DNA of 9,840 nt from Rhodoferax sp. UBA4409. Lineage in GTDB: Bacteria; Pseudomonadota; Gammaproteobacteria; Burkholderiales; Burkholderiaceae_C. How positions within the stretch are numbered: position 1 is the first letter of the stretch; each line of letters begins with the position of its first letter. The position numbers were made by a program, and so were the translations under genes. Shown one piece after another: positions 1 to 6,962 of the stretch. A model generated the notes under the pieces. It had not been told where the DNA came from. It saw only the letters and a program-made list of their open reading frames with translations, and made no database searches. The stretch covers positions 1-9,840 of the forward strand of contig DGQR01000267.1 of assembly GCA_002390825.1 (NCBI GenBank), in the 5' to 3' direction.

Positions 1-111
1 TGGTGGATCTCGCTGTCCACCTTTGCGGTGCTCGTGTCGACCTTGCTCTTGCTGACCCAGATGGGCGATGCCTTGCGTGATGCCTTGGATCCAAGAAAGC
101 AGGATCTATGA
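1..111 (+). CDS. ABC transporter permease, C-terminal end only (YejE/OppC type)
   Basis: Only the last 36 codons and the TGA stop are inside the window. The visible peptide starts WWISLSTFAVLVSTLLLLTQ, a hydrophobic stretch fitting a last transmembrane helix. It continues into GDALRDALDPRK, a tail typical of YejE/OppC/DppC-type inner-membrane permeases of peptide importers. The stop overlaps the start of the following ATPase gene as ATGA (108-111), which implies translational coupling in one operon. The family call rests on the short tail plus the neighbouring double ATPase. The substrate cannot be told, though oligopeptides are the usual one for this group. Confidence 0.7.
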   Translation, partial: WWISLSTFAVLVSTLLLLTQMGDALRDALDPRKQDL

Positions 112-1712
112 ACCCATCGCCGGTATTGCTGCAAGTCGAGCAGCTCAGGGTGTCATTTGACGGCAAGGACGTAGTCCAAGGTGTTGATTTCATGATCCGG
201 GCCGGTGAAAAGCTGGCGTTGGTGGGGGAGTCCGGGTCCGGCAAAACGATAACCGCGCTGAGCCTTTTGGGCCTGGCGCAAGGGGCTCGCACTTCCGGGG
301 CTGCGCATTTCGCCACCGCGTCAGGGGCCGTCGATTTGTTGGCACTGTCGGAGCAACAGCTCCGCGGTATCCGCGGGCAAGATATCGCCATGGTGTTTCA
401 AGAGCCCATGACGGCCCTGAACCCGTTGTTCACCATTGGCGAGCAGATTGCTGAGGTCTTGCAAGAAAAACAGGCTGTATCCCGCGCAGAAGCTGCGCAA
501 ATGGCTATCAATTTAATAGCGGATACCGGGATCGACGATCCCGCTCGCCGTGCTGGTGCCTACCCGCACCAGCTATCGGGCGGGCAGCGCCAGCGCGCCA
601 TGATCGCAATGGCCTTGGCCTGCTCCCCCCGCTTGTTGCTCGCTGATGAGCCGACCACCGCCCTCGACGTGAGCGTTCGCCAGCAGATTCTCGATTTGTT
701 GGCAGAGCTGCAGGTGCGCAGAGGCATGGCGATTTTGCTGATTACCCATGATTTGCACCTGGTGCGCCGATTTGCAGACCGGGTGGCGGTCATGGAGCGG
801 GGGCATATCGTGGAGCAGGGCAGCGTAAGTGAGGTGTTTGCCGCCCCCCAGCACCGCTATACCCGCGAGTTGCTGGATAGCTTGCCGGTGCGGGATGTGG
901 CGCCGCTCCTGCCGGATGCGCCCGTGGTTTTGGAGCTGGCAGATGTCGGCATGGACTACCCGGTCGCCCGGCCTGGCTGGCGTGGATGGTTTTCCCGTGG
1001 CCGATTTTCTGCGGTGCAACAGGTGGGCTTTCAGCTGCACCGCGGCGAAACCCTAGGAGTGGTCGGCGAATCCGGCTCGGGCAAATCGACTTTGGCACTG
1101 GCCGCATTGGGCTTGGTGCCGTATGCGGGCGATGTGCGCGTTGGTGGGGTGGCTTGGACGGGGCGCTCCCGGGCAGACGTCTCTCTCAGGAAGAAAGTAC
1201 AAGTCGTTTTTCAAGATCCTTTTTCCTCCTTGTCGCCCCGGTTGACGGTCGAGGAGTTGGTGGGGGAGGGTTTGGATGTCCATTGCCCGGGCATCGGCCG
1301 GGAGCAGCGGCAACAGCGAGTGGTCGATGCACTGGCAACCGTGGGCATCACAGAGACCCAGTTTCCCGGCATGCTCGAGCGTTACCCGCACCAGTTCTCG
1401 GGCGGACAGCGGCAACGTTTGGCTATTGCGCGGGCTTTGGTTTTGGAGCCAGAGGTTTTGGTGCTGGATGAGCCCACGAGTGCCTTGGATGTCACATTGG
1501 CACAGCAGGTGCTCCGCCTACTGCAAGGGCTGCAAAAGGCGAAAGGGCTTTCTTATCTGCTGATTACCCATGATGTGGCGGTGGTGGAGGCCATGGCGCA
1601 CCGGGTAGTGGTGATGCACCAAGGGCGGGCGGTGGAGACGGGGCTCCTCTCGGATGTGTTCAGTGCGCCCCAGCATCCCTACACTGCAAAATTACTCGCT
1701 GCCAGCCGGTAA
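108..1712 (+). CDS. yejF: Fused double-ATPase subunit of a peptide-type ABC importer (YejF-like)
   Basis: This 534-residue cytoplasmic protein carries two complete ABC nucleotide-binding domains in one chain, as in YejF and GsiA. It should power uptake of oligopeptides or similar solutes through the permeases encoded upstream. Domain 1 has Walker A GESGSGKT (40-47), Q-loop Q98, signature LSGGQ (156-160), Walker B LLLADE (176-181) and H-loop H214. Domain 2 has GESGSGKS (320-327), Q369, FSGGQ (430-434), VLVLDE (450-455) and H488. Each domain ends with the oligopeptide-family tail (PQHRYTRELL at 247-256, PQHPYTAKLL at 521-530). All catalytic residues are present in both halves, so both sites should hydrolyse ATP. 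The ATG overlaps the stop of the permease gene by ATGA. The symbol is by family resemblance; a generic dipeptide or glutathione importer ATPase is possible. An in-frame AT-rich palindrome lies at codons 133-138. Confidence 0.9.
   Translation: MNPSPVLLQVEQLRVSFDGKDVVQGVDFMIRAGEKLALVGESGSGKTITALSLLGLAQGARTSGAAHFATASGAVDLLALSEQQLRGIRGQDIAMVFQEPMTALNPLFTIGEQIAEVLQEKQAVSRAEAAQMAINLIADTGIDDPARRAGAYPHQLSGGQRQRAMIAMALACSPRLLLADEPTTALDVSVRQQILDLLAELQVRRGMAILLITHDLHLVRRFADRVAVMERGHIVEQGSVSEVFAAPQHRYTRELLDSLPVRDVAPLLPDAPVVLELADVGMDYPVARPGWRGWFSRGRFSAVQQVGFQLHRGETLGVVGESGSGKSTLALAALGLVPYAGDVRVGGVAWTGRSRADVSLRKKVQVVFQDPFSSLSPRLTVEELVGEGLDVHCPGIGREQRQQRVVDALATVGITETQFPGMLERYPHQFSGGQRQRLAIARALVLEPEVLVLDEPTSALDVTLAQQVLRLLQGLQKAKGLSYLLITHDVAVVEAMAHRVVVMHQGRAVETGLLSDVFSAPQHPYTAKLLAASR
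504..520. repeat. AT-rich near-palindrome inside the ABC ATPase gene
   Basis: GCTATCAATTTAATAGC is an inverted repeat with 7-base arms, one mismatch (C509/A515) and a 3-base loop (511-513). It is read in frame as AINLIA of the ATPase, using the codons TTA and ATA, which are rare in this window. It lies in the helical part between Q-loop and signature. From memory, GCTAT...ATAGC palindromes of this kind are scattered through Comamonadaceae genomes; a count in the genome would show whether this is one of them. Confidence 0.5.
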
Positions 1713-1750
1713 TTTCCTTAAGAATCAAGGGCTTTGGGGCGCTTTTCAGG

Positions 1751-1756
1751 TACAAT
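1751..1756 (+). promoter_or_regulatory. Candidate -10 box (TACAAT) for the rimP-nusA-infB operon
   Basis: TACAAT differs from the sigma-70 -10 consensus by one base and is the only good box in the gap before rimP. No convincing -35 hexamer lies 16-18 bases upstream (AGGGCT, GGGCTT or AAGGGC are the choices), and there is no TG extension. Transcription would begin near 1763, just a few bases before the hairpin terminator, so the hairpin would form the very 5' end of the message. Support is moderate at best. Confidence 0.35.
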
Positions 1757-1771
1757 CCAAGCTTCACGACC

Positions 1772-1803
1772 AAACGGGCGGGTAATTACCGCCCGTTTTT
1801 TTT
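1772..1803 (+). terminator. Intrinsic terminator between the ABC operon and rimP, possibly a leader attenuator
   Basis: AAACGGGCGG (1772-1781) pairs perfectly with CCGCCCGTTT (1789-1798) around a 7-base loop, and a run of eight T spans 1796-1803. This is a textbook rho-independent terminator for + strand transcription; the opposite strand lacks a comparable T run. It lies 59 bases after the ATPase stop and 43 bases before the rimP start. Outer arms CGACC (1767-1771) and GGTCG (1804-1808) can extend the stem across the T run. Since a TACAAT box lies just upstream, the same hairpin may act in the leader of the rimP operon. Confidence 0.85.
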
Positions 1804-1829
1804 GGTCGATCGTTTTTCATCCCTACATC

Positions 1830-1836
1830 AGGCAGG
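1830..1836 (+). promoter_or_regulatory. Ribosome binding site supporting the GTG start of rimP
   Basis: AGGCAGG lies 10 bases before GTG at 1847. It is a moderate Shine-Dalgarno match, but better than anything available for the in-frame TTG at 1802, which falls inside the T run of the terminator. It therefore favours the shorter RimP reading. Confidence 0.5.
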
Positions 1837-1846
1837 CATTACAGAC

Positions 1847-2446
1847 GTGGCATTACAGGACATCGTTGAACAAACCGTAGCAGGGCTGGGATATGACTTG
1901 ATTGAGATCGAGCGCTCCGCCGGTGGCTTGCTGCGCATTACCATCGATTTGCCCTGGGTTGCCCCTGTTGAAGACCAGCCGGTTGCGGAGCAGTTCATCA
2001 ATGTCGAGGACTGCGAAAAAGTCAACCGCCAGTTGCAGTTTGCGCTGGAAGTGGATGGCATTGAATACAAGCGCCTAGAAATCTCGTCGCCGGGTATCGA
2101 CCGGCCCTTGCGTCATGTGCAGGATTTCGAGCGTTTTGCCGGCCAGGTGATTGACATCACCTTGAAGGCACCCATGGGTGCGGCTGCCAACGGGCAGGTC
2201 AGTGCCAATCGGAAAAAATTCCGCGGCACGTTGGAGCGGGTTCCTGCCGCTGACGGCAGCATGGGTTGGCAAATCGTCTGGAGCGATGCCCCTGAGCCCA
2301 AGCCCGGTCAAAAAGTAAGTAAAAAGCGCATTCCGCCACCTTTGCAGGCTTTGGGCTTTGCACTGGATGAGCTGCGCGAGGCCCGTTTGGCGCCGATTGT
2401 GAATTTCAAAGGCCGTAACGGTCAGGCGCAAGTGGACGAGGTCTGA
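1847..2446 (+). CDS. rimP: Ribosome maturation factor RimP
   Basis: RimP binds the free 30S subunit and helps its maturation, chiefly S12 incorporation and late 16S rRNA folding. The GTG start gives 199 residues beginning MALQDIVEQTVAGLGYDL, which matches how I remember Comamonadaceae RimP. An upstream TTG (1802) would add 15 residues but lies in the terminator T run. The N-terminal alpha/beta domain covers about 1-80. The family hallmark LEISSPGIDRPL is at 78-89, followed by the SH3-like C-terminal domain with KKFRGTL (123-129). E. coli RimP is about 150 residues; the excess here is an acidic loop near 38-52 and a Pro/Lys-rich segment near 133-165 (PEPKPGQKVSKKR). It is the first gene of the nusA-infB operon, 59 bases ahead of nusA. 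Confidence 0.93.
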   Translation: MALQDIVEQTVAGLGYDLIEIERSAGGLLRITIDLPWVAPVEDQPVAEQFINVEDCEKVNRQLQFALEVDGIEYKRLEISSPGIDRPLRHVQDFERFAGQVIDITLKAPMGAAANGQVSANRKKFRGTLERVPAADGSMGWQIVWSDAPEPKPGQKVSKKRIPPPLQALGFALDELREARLAPIVNFKGRNGQAQVDEV

Positions 2447-2505
2447 GTTCCTTGCCCCGTATTCGATTTGTATTGGTTGATTAGAGTGTTCAGGAGAGTC
2501 ATGGC

Positions 2506-4002
2506 ATGAATCGCGAACTGTTGATGCTGGTTGAAGCAATTTCCCGTGAGAAAAACGTGGAGCGTGATGTGGTGCTGGGCGCCGTAGAGGCTGCTTTGGC
2601 GCAAGCCACCAAAAAGCTGTACGCCGGTGATGTGGATATCCGCGTCGCCTTGGATCGCGATAGCGGCAATTACGAGACGTTCCGCCGCTGGCACGTGGTC
2701 CCCGATGAGGCCGGTCTGCAGTTGCCTGACCAGGAAATTCTGCTGTTTGAAGCCAAAGAGCAAATCGCCGACATCGAGGTCGATGAGTACATCGAAGAGC
2801 CTGTGGCGTCGGTGCCAATTGGCCGTATCGGTGCGATGGCTGCGAAGCAAGTGATTTTGCAAAAAATCCGTGATGCTGAGCGCGAGATGTTGCTCAACGA
2901 CTTTATGTCGCGCGGCGAGAAGATTTTCGTGGGCACCGTCAAGCGCATGGACAAGGGCGACATCATTGTCGAATCCGGCCGTGTGGAAGGGCGCTTGCGT
3001 CGTGGCGAAATGATCCCCAAGGAAAACCTGCGCACAGGTGACCGCGTTCGCGCCATGATCATGGAAGTGGACCTGACCTTGCGTGGCGCACCGATTGTGT
3101 TGTCCCGCTCTGCGCCCGAATTCATGATTGAGCTGTTCCGCCAGGAAGTGCCTGAAATCGAGCAAGGCCTGCTGGAGATCAAGTCGTGCGCCCGTGATGC
3201 CGGCTCCCGCGCCAAAATCGCCGTTTTGTCTCACGACAAGCGTGTGGATCCCATCGGCACCTGTGTGGGTGTCCGTGGTACCCGCGTCAATGGCGTGACC
3301 AATGAATTGGCCGGTGAGCGTGTCGACATTGTGTTGTGGAGCGAAGATCCAGCCCAGTTTGTGATTGGTGCTTTGGCTCCGGCCAACGTGTCGTCTATCG
3401 TGGTGGATGAAGAGCGTCACGCGATGGATGTGGTGGTCGACGAAGAAAACCTCGCGATCGCGATTGGTCGTGGCGGTCAAAACGTGCGCTTGGCGTCCGA
3501 GCTGACCGGTTGGAAGATCAACATCATGGACGCTGCTGAGTCCGCCCAGAAGTTGGCGAACGAAACAGACTCCGGTCGCAAGCTGTTCATGGAAAAGCTG
3601 GATGTGGACGAGGAAATCGCCGACATCCTGATTGCCGAAGGCTTTACCAGCTTGGAAGAAGTGGCTTACGTGCCGCTGCAAGAGATGCTGGAGATCGAGT
3701 CCTTCGACGAAGACACCGTGCATGAGTTGCGCAACCGTGCCAAAGACGCACTGTTGACCATGGAAATTGCACACGAAGAAAGTGTGGAAGAGGTCTCGCA
3801 GAACTTGCGTGACTTGCAGGGCTTGACCCCTGAATTGATCGGCAAATTGGCAGACGGCGGCGTGCATACCCGTGACGAACTGGCTGACCTTGCCGTTGAC
3901 GAATTGACAGATATTACCGGCCAGTCTGCGGACGAGGCCAAGGCCCTGATCATGAAGGCGCGTGAGCATTGGTTTACCAATGACGGCGCTTCTCAAGAGT
4001 AA
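2506..4002 (+). CDS. nusA: Transcription termination/antitermination factor NusA
   Basis: NusA binds RNA polymerase and nascent RNA, prolongs pauses, stimulates intrinsic termination and takes part in antitermination on rRNA operons. At 498 residues it is close to E. coli NusA (495). The N-terminal polymerase-binding domain covers about 1-130 and starts MNRELLMLVEAISREKNV. An S1 domain follows at about 137-200. KH1 (about 203-277) has GVRGTR at 255-260 and KH2 (about 300-345) has IGRGGQN at 320-326. Two acidic repeats lie at about 365-420 (AEGFTSLEEVAYVPLQEML) and 440-490 (ADGGVHTRDELADLAVDEL). The second ends in a proteobacterial-type tail that in E. coli contacts the alpha CTD. AGGAGA (2492-2497) is 8 bases before the ATG. 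An ATG at 2501 is out of frame and ends after two codons. Confidence 0.97.
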   Translation: MNRELLMLVEAISREKNVERDVVLGAVEAALAQATKKLYAGDVDIRVALDRDSGNYETFRRWHVVPDEAGLQLPDQEILLFEAKEQIADIEVDEYIEEPVASVPIGRIGAMAAKQVILQKIRDAEREMLLNDFMSRGEKIFVGTVKRMDKGDIIVESGRVEGRLRRGEMIPKENLRTGDRVRAMIMEVDLTLRGAPIVLSRSAPEFMIELFRQEVPEIEQGLLEIKSCARDAGSRAKIAVLSHDKRVDPIGTCVGVRGTRVNGVTNELAGERVDIVLWSEDPAQFVIGALAPANVSSIVVDEERHAMDVVVDEENLAIAIGRGGQNVRLASELTGWKINIMDAAESAQKLANETDSGRKLFMEKLDVDEEIADILIAEGFTSLEEVAYVPLQEMLEIESFDEDTVHELRNRAKDALLTMEIAHEESVEEVSQNLRDLQGLTPELIGKLADGGVHTRDELADLAVDELTDITGQSADEAKALIMKAREHWFTNDGASQE

Positions 4003-4026
4003 CGGTCATGAAAGGTTTCACAGAAT

Positions 4027-6948
4027 ATGTCCAGTACGACCGTTGCCGAGTTTGCCAATGAACTCAAAAAATCTACCGATACCCTGCTCGAACAGCTGAA
4101 GTCCGCCGGAGTGCCTAAAGCCTCCGCCGCGGATCCGCTGACCGATGCCGACAAACACAGCTTGTTGAGCTACCTGCAGAATAGCCATGGCACTGCCAGC
4201 CCAGAGCGCAAAAAGATCACCTTGGTGAAAAAGCAAACGACCGAAATCAAGCAGGCCGATGCCACCGGCAAGGCCCGCACTATCCAGGTGGAAGTGCGTA
4301 AAAAGCGCACGTTTGTGCGCCGCGATGATGGCGTTGAATCCACGGTAGAAGTGGAAGAGCAAGACATGGCTGCCGCCAATGCTGCGCAAGCCGCTGAAGA
4401 CGCCGAGTTGGCTCGCCGCGAAGAAGAAGCCAGCCGTCAGGCCGAACTGATTCGCCGTCAAGAAGAAGAGTTGGCCCAGCGTCGCCGCGAACGCGAAGAG
4501 CAGGAAGCGCGTGCCAAGGCTGCTGCTGAGCAAGCCGCTGCACAAGAGCGTGAAGCCCAAGCCGCTGCTGCCCGTAAAGCGCAAGAGCAGGTGCAGGCGA
4601 CGGTGAAAGCCACACCTGTAGCTGCCGCTCCGGCCGTTGATACCGCCGCCGCAGCGCAAGCTGCAGATGCCGCTGCGAAGGTCGCTGCTCAAGAGCGTGC
4701 GAATGCTGCAGCCCAAGCATCCAAGGCAGCCGCTGCTGAAGAAGCTGCGCGTGCAGCGGATTTGGGTGAGCGTCGTCGCAAGGCAGAGGCCGAGGCTGCT
4801 GCTATCCGCTCGATGATGGCTGCTCCCAAGAAGGTCATGATTGCGCCCAAGAAGGTGGAAGAGCCCAAGCCGGCTGCTGATGCCAAGGCGGGCATGAAGG
4901 GTACGCTGCATAAGCCGGCCAACGGTTCGGCAGTGGCCAAACCCGGTAAGCCTGCGCCCGGCGCAGCCACCACTACTGCACCTGCTGGCAATGGCAAAGA
5001 GGTGAAGTCCGCCAAGCTGTCCAGCAGCTGGGCTGGAGATCCTGCCAAGAAGAAAGAATTGAAAACCCGGGGTGATACGTCTGCCGGTGCTGGTCGTTCC
5101 AGTAACTGGCGTGCGGGTCCCAAGGGACGCCGTGGCAATGACCGTGACCGTGATGACCATCACAACCAGCAGGCAGCGCCTGTGGAAGCACGCGTCATTG
5201 AAGTCCACGTGCCGGAAACCATCACCGTGGCCGAGTTGGCGCACAAGATGGCGATCAAGGCTTCTGAAGTGATCAAGGCGCTCATGAAAATGGGCCAGAT
5301 GGTCACGATCAACCAGCCGCTGGACCAAGACACCGCCATGATCATGGTGGAAGAGATGGGCCACAAGGCCATTGTGGCTGCGCTGGATGATCCGGAAGCG
5401 TTTACCGACGACGAAGTGCAGGGCCAAGAGTCTGTGTCGTTGCCGCGCGCTCCTGTGGTGACCGTGATGGGTCACGTGGACCACGGTAAGACATCCTTGC
5501 TGGACTACATCCGTCGTGCCAAAGTGGCTGCGGGTGAAGCCGGTGGTATTACCCAGCACATCGGTGCTTATCACGTGGAAACTCCGCGTGGCATGGTGTC
5601 CTTCTTGGATACCCCCGGTCACGAGGCCTTTACGGCCATGCGTGCACGCGGTGCACAAGCCACTGACATTGTGATTTTGGTGGTGGCGGCCGATGACGGC
5701 GTGATGCCACAGACCAAAGAAGCGATTAAGCACGCCAAAGCGGCTGGCGTTCCTTTGGTGGTTGCGATCACCAAAGCGGACAAGCCCGATGCCAATTTGG
5801 AGCGCGTCAAGCAAGAGCTGGTGGTGGAAGAGGTGGTGCCGGAAGAATACGGTGGCGATTCGCCATTCGTTCCCGTGTCGTCCAAAACCGGCATGGGCAT
5901 TGATGACTTGCTCGAGCAGGTGCTGTTGCAAGCCGAAGTCTTGGAGTTGAAGGCTCCTGTCGACGCCATGGCCAAGGGTCTGGTGATCGAAGCCAAGCTG
6001 GATAAAGGCCGCGGCCCGGTTGCCACGGTGTTGGTGCAGTCCGGCACTTTGAAGGCGGGCGATGTGGTGTTGGCAGGTCAGACCTATGGCCGCGTTCGTG
6101 CCATGCTGGACGAGAACGGCCACAAGATCGAAACCGCAGGTCCTTCCATTCCAGTGGAAATCCAAGGCTTGACCGAAGTGCCCCAGGCTGGTGACGAGTT
6201 CATGGTGTTGTCCGACGAACGCCGGGCGCGCGAGATCTCGACCTACCGTGCTGGTAAGTTCCGCAACACCAAGTTGGCCAAGCAACAAGCAGCCAAGTTG
6301 GAAAACATGTTTGCAGACATTGGTGGTGGCGATGTCAAGATGTTGCCGATCATTGTCAAGGCCGACGTGCAAGGCTCGCAAGAAGCATTGGCTCAGTCCC
6401 TGCTCAAGCTGTCGACCGACGAGGTCAAGGTGCAGATGGTTTACTCCGCTGTGGGTGGTATCAGCGAATCCGACATCAACTTGGCGATTGCATCCAAAGC
6501 TATCGTGATTGGTTTCAACACCCGTGCCGATGCCGGTGCACGCAAGTTGGCTGAAGGCAATGGCGTGGACATCCGCTACTACAACATCATTTACGACGCC
6601 GTGGATGAGTTGAAAGCAGCCATGTCCGGCATGTTGGCGCCCGAGAAGCGTGAGGAAGTTATCGGTACCGCCGAAATCCGCACGGTGTTCGTGGCGTCCA
6701 AGATTGGTACGGTCGCGGGTTGTATGGTGACCAATGGTTATGTGACGCGCAGCGCCCATTTCCGTCTGTTGCGCGACAACGTTGTGATCTACACCGGCGA
6801 GTTGGACTCCTTGAAGCGTATGAAAGACGATGTGCGCGAGGTCAAAGAAGGCTTCGAGTGCGGTATCAAGCTCAAGAACTACAACGACATCAAGGAAAGC
6901 GATCAGCTCGAGTTCTTTGAGATCAAAGAGATCGCCCGTACCCTGTAA
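4027..6948 (+). CDS. infB: Translation initiation factor IF-2
   Basis: IF2 is the GTPase that places fMet-tRNA on the 30S subunit and promotes 50S joining. The 973-residue protein has an N-terminal IF2_N module (about 3-52) and a basic segment (60-100). A long Ala/Glu/Arg/Gln-rich stretch (about 113-262) is probably helical or disordered, and a Pro/Lys/Gly linker runs to about 385. A second IF2_N module (about 389-440) precedes the G domain. There G1 is GHVDHGKT (482-489), G2 GGITQHIGAY (506-515), G3 DTPGH (528-532), G4 TKAD (582-585) and G5 SSK (618-620). Domains II to IV (about 645-973) end in EIARTL, with YYNIIYDAVDELKAAMSGML (851-870). G4 starts with Thr where E. coli has Asn, an allowed variant. 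APKKV is repeated at 266-270 and 273-277. ATG is 24 bases after nusA; AAAGG (4011-4015) lies 11 bases before it. Confidence 0.97.
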   Translation: MSSTTVAEFANELKKSTDTLLEQLKSAGVPKASAADPLTDADKHSLLSYLQNSHGTASPERKKITLVKKQTTEIKQADATGKARTIQVEVRKKRTFVRRDDGVESTVEVEEQDMAAANAAQAAEDAELARREEEASRQAELIRRQEEELAQRRREREEQEARAKAAAEQAAAQEREAQAAAARKAQEQVQATVKATPVAAAPAVDTAAAAQAADAAAKVAAQERANAAAQASKAAAAEEAARAADLGERRRKAEAEAAAIRSMMAAPKKVMIAPKKVEEPKPAADAKAGMKGTLHKPANGSAVAKPGKPAPGAATTTAPAGNGKEVKSAKLSSSWAGDPAKKKELKTRGDTSAGAGRSSNWRAGPKGRRGNDRDRDDHHNQQAAPVEARVIEVHVPETITVAELAHKMAIKASEVIKALMKMGQMVTINQPLDQDTAMIMVEEMGHKAIVAALDDPEAFTDDEVQGQESVSLPRAPVVTVMGHVDHGKTSLLDYIRRAKVAAGEAGGITQHIGAYHVETPRGMVSFLDTPGHEAFTAMRARGAQATDIVILVVAADDGVMPQTKEAIKHAKAAGVPLVVAITKADKPDANLERVKQELVVEEVVPEEYGGDSPFVPVSSKTGMGIDDLLEQVLLQAEVLELKAPVDAMAKGLVIEAKLDKGRGPVATVLVQSGTLKAGDVVLAGQTYGRVRAMLDENGHKIETAGPSIPVEIQGLTEVPQAGDEFMVLSDERRAREISTYRAGKFRNTKLAKQQAAKLENMFADIGGGDVKMLPIIVKADVQGSQEALAQSLLKLSTDEVKVQMVYSAVGGISESDINLAIASKAIVIGFNTRADAGARKLAEGNGVDIRYYNIIYDAVDELKAAMSGMLAPEKREEVIGTAEIRTVFVASKIGTVAGCMVTNGYVTRSAHFRLLRDNVVIYTGELDSLKRMKDDVREVKEGFECGIKLKNYNDIKESDQLEFFEIKEIARTL
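4825..4856 (+). repeat. Short direct repeat in the IF2 linker (period 21 bases)
   Basis: CCCAAGAAGGT occurs at 4825-4835 and again at 4846-4856, exactly 21 bases apart. The result is APKKV written twice, seven residues apart, in the disordered linker of IF2. It is probably a slippage or unequal-exchange duplication in a segment free to vary in length. Confidence 0.6.
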
Positions 6949-6962
6949 GCGAGAGTCACTGC

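Noticed and set aside
362..376. CCGCGG-TAT-CCGCGG hairpin in the ABC ATPase gene
   Set aside because: It follows from two Arg-Gly codon pairs (LRGIRG) in a GC-rich gene; likely chance.
1802..1846. Longer RimP from TTG at 1802
   Set aside because: The TTG lies in the T run of the terminator, has no ribosome site, and the 15 extra residues do not look like RimP.
3452..3463. 12-base perfect palindrome TCGCGATCGCGA in nusA
   Set aside because: It encodes the conserved LAIAIG run of KH2 with common codons; a single copy, no sign of function.
2422..3996. 524-codon open frame on the - strand opposite nusA
   Set aside because: Same in-phase antisense effect of nusA codon bias; no start context or motif.
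4363..4815. Ala-rich GCT/GCC-dense stretch in infB as a possible tandem DNA repeat
   Set aside because: There is no constant repeat unit; it is the usual low-complexity Ala/Glu/Arg segment of long proteobacterial IF2.
4018..6759. Very long open frame (913 codons) on the - strand opposite infB
   Set aside because: It is codon-in-phase with infB, so its stops would need TTA, CTA or TCA codons in infB, which this highly biased gene avoids. The translation is rich in His, Gly, Leu and Ser in shadow-like fashion and shows no family motif.
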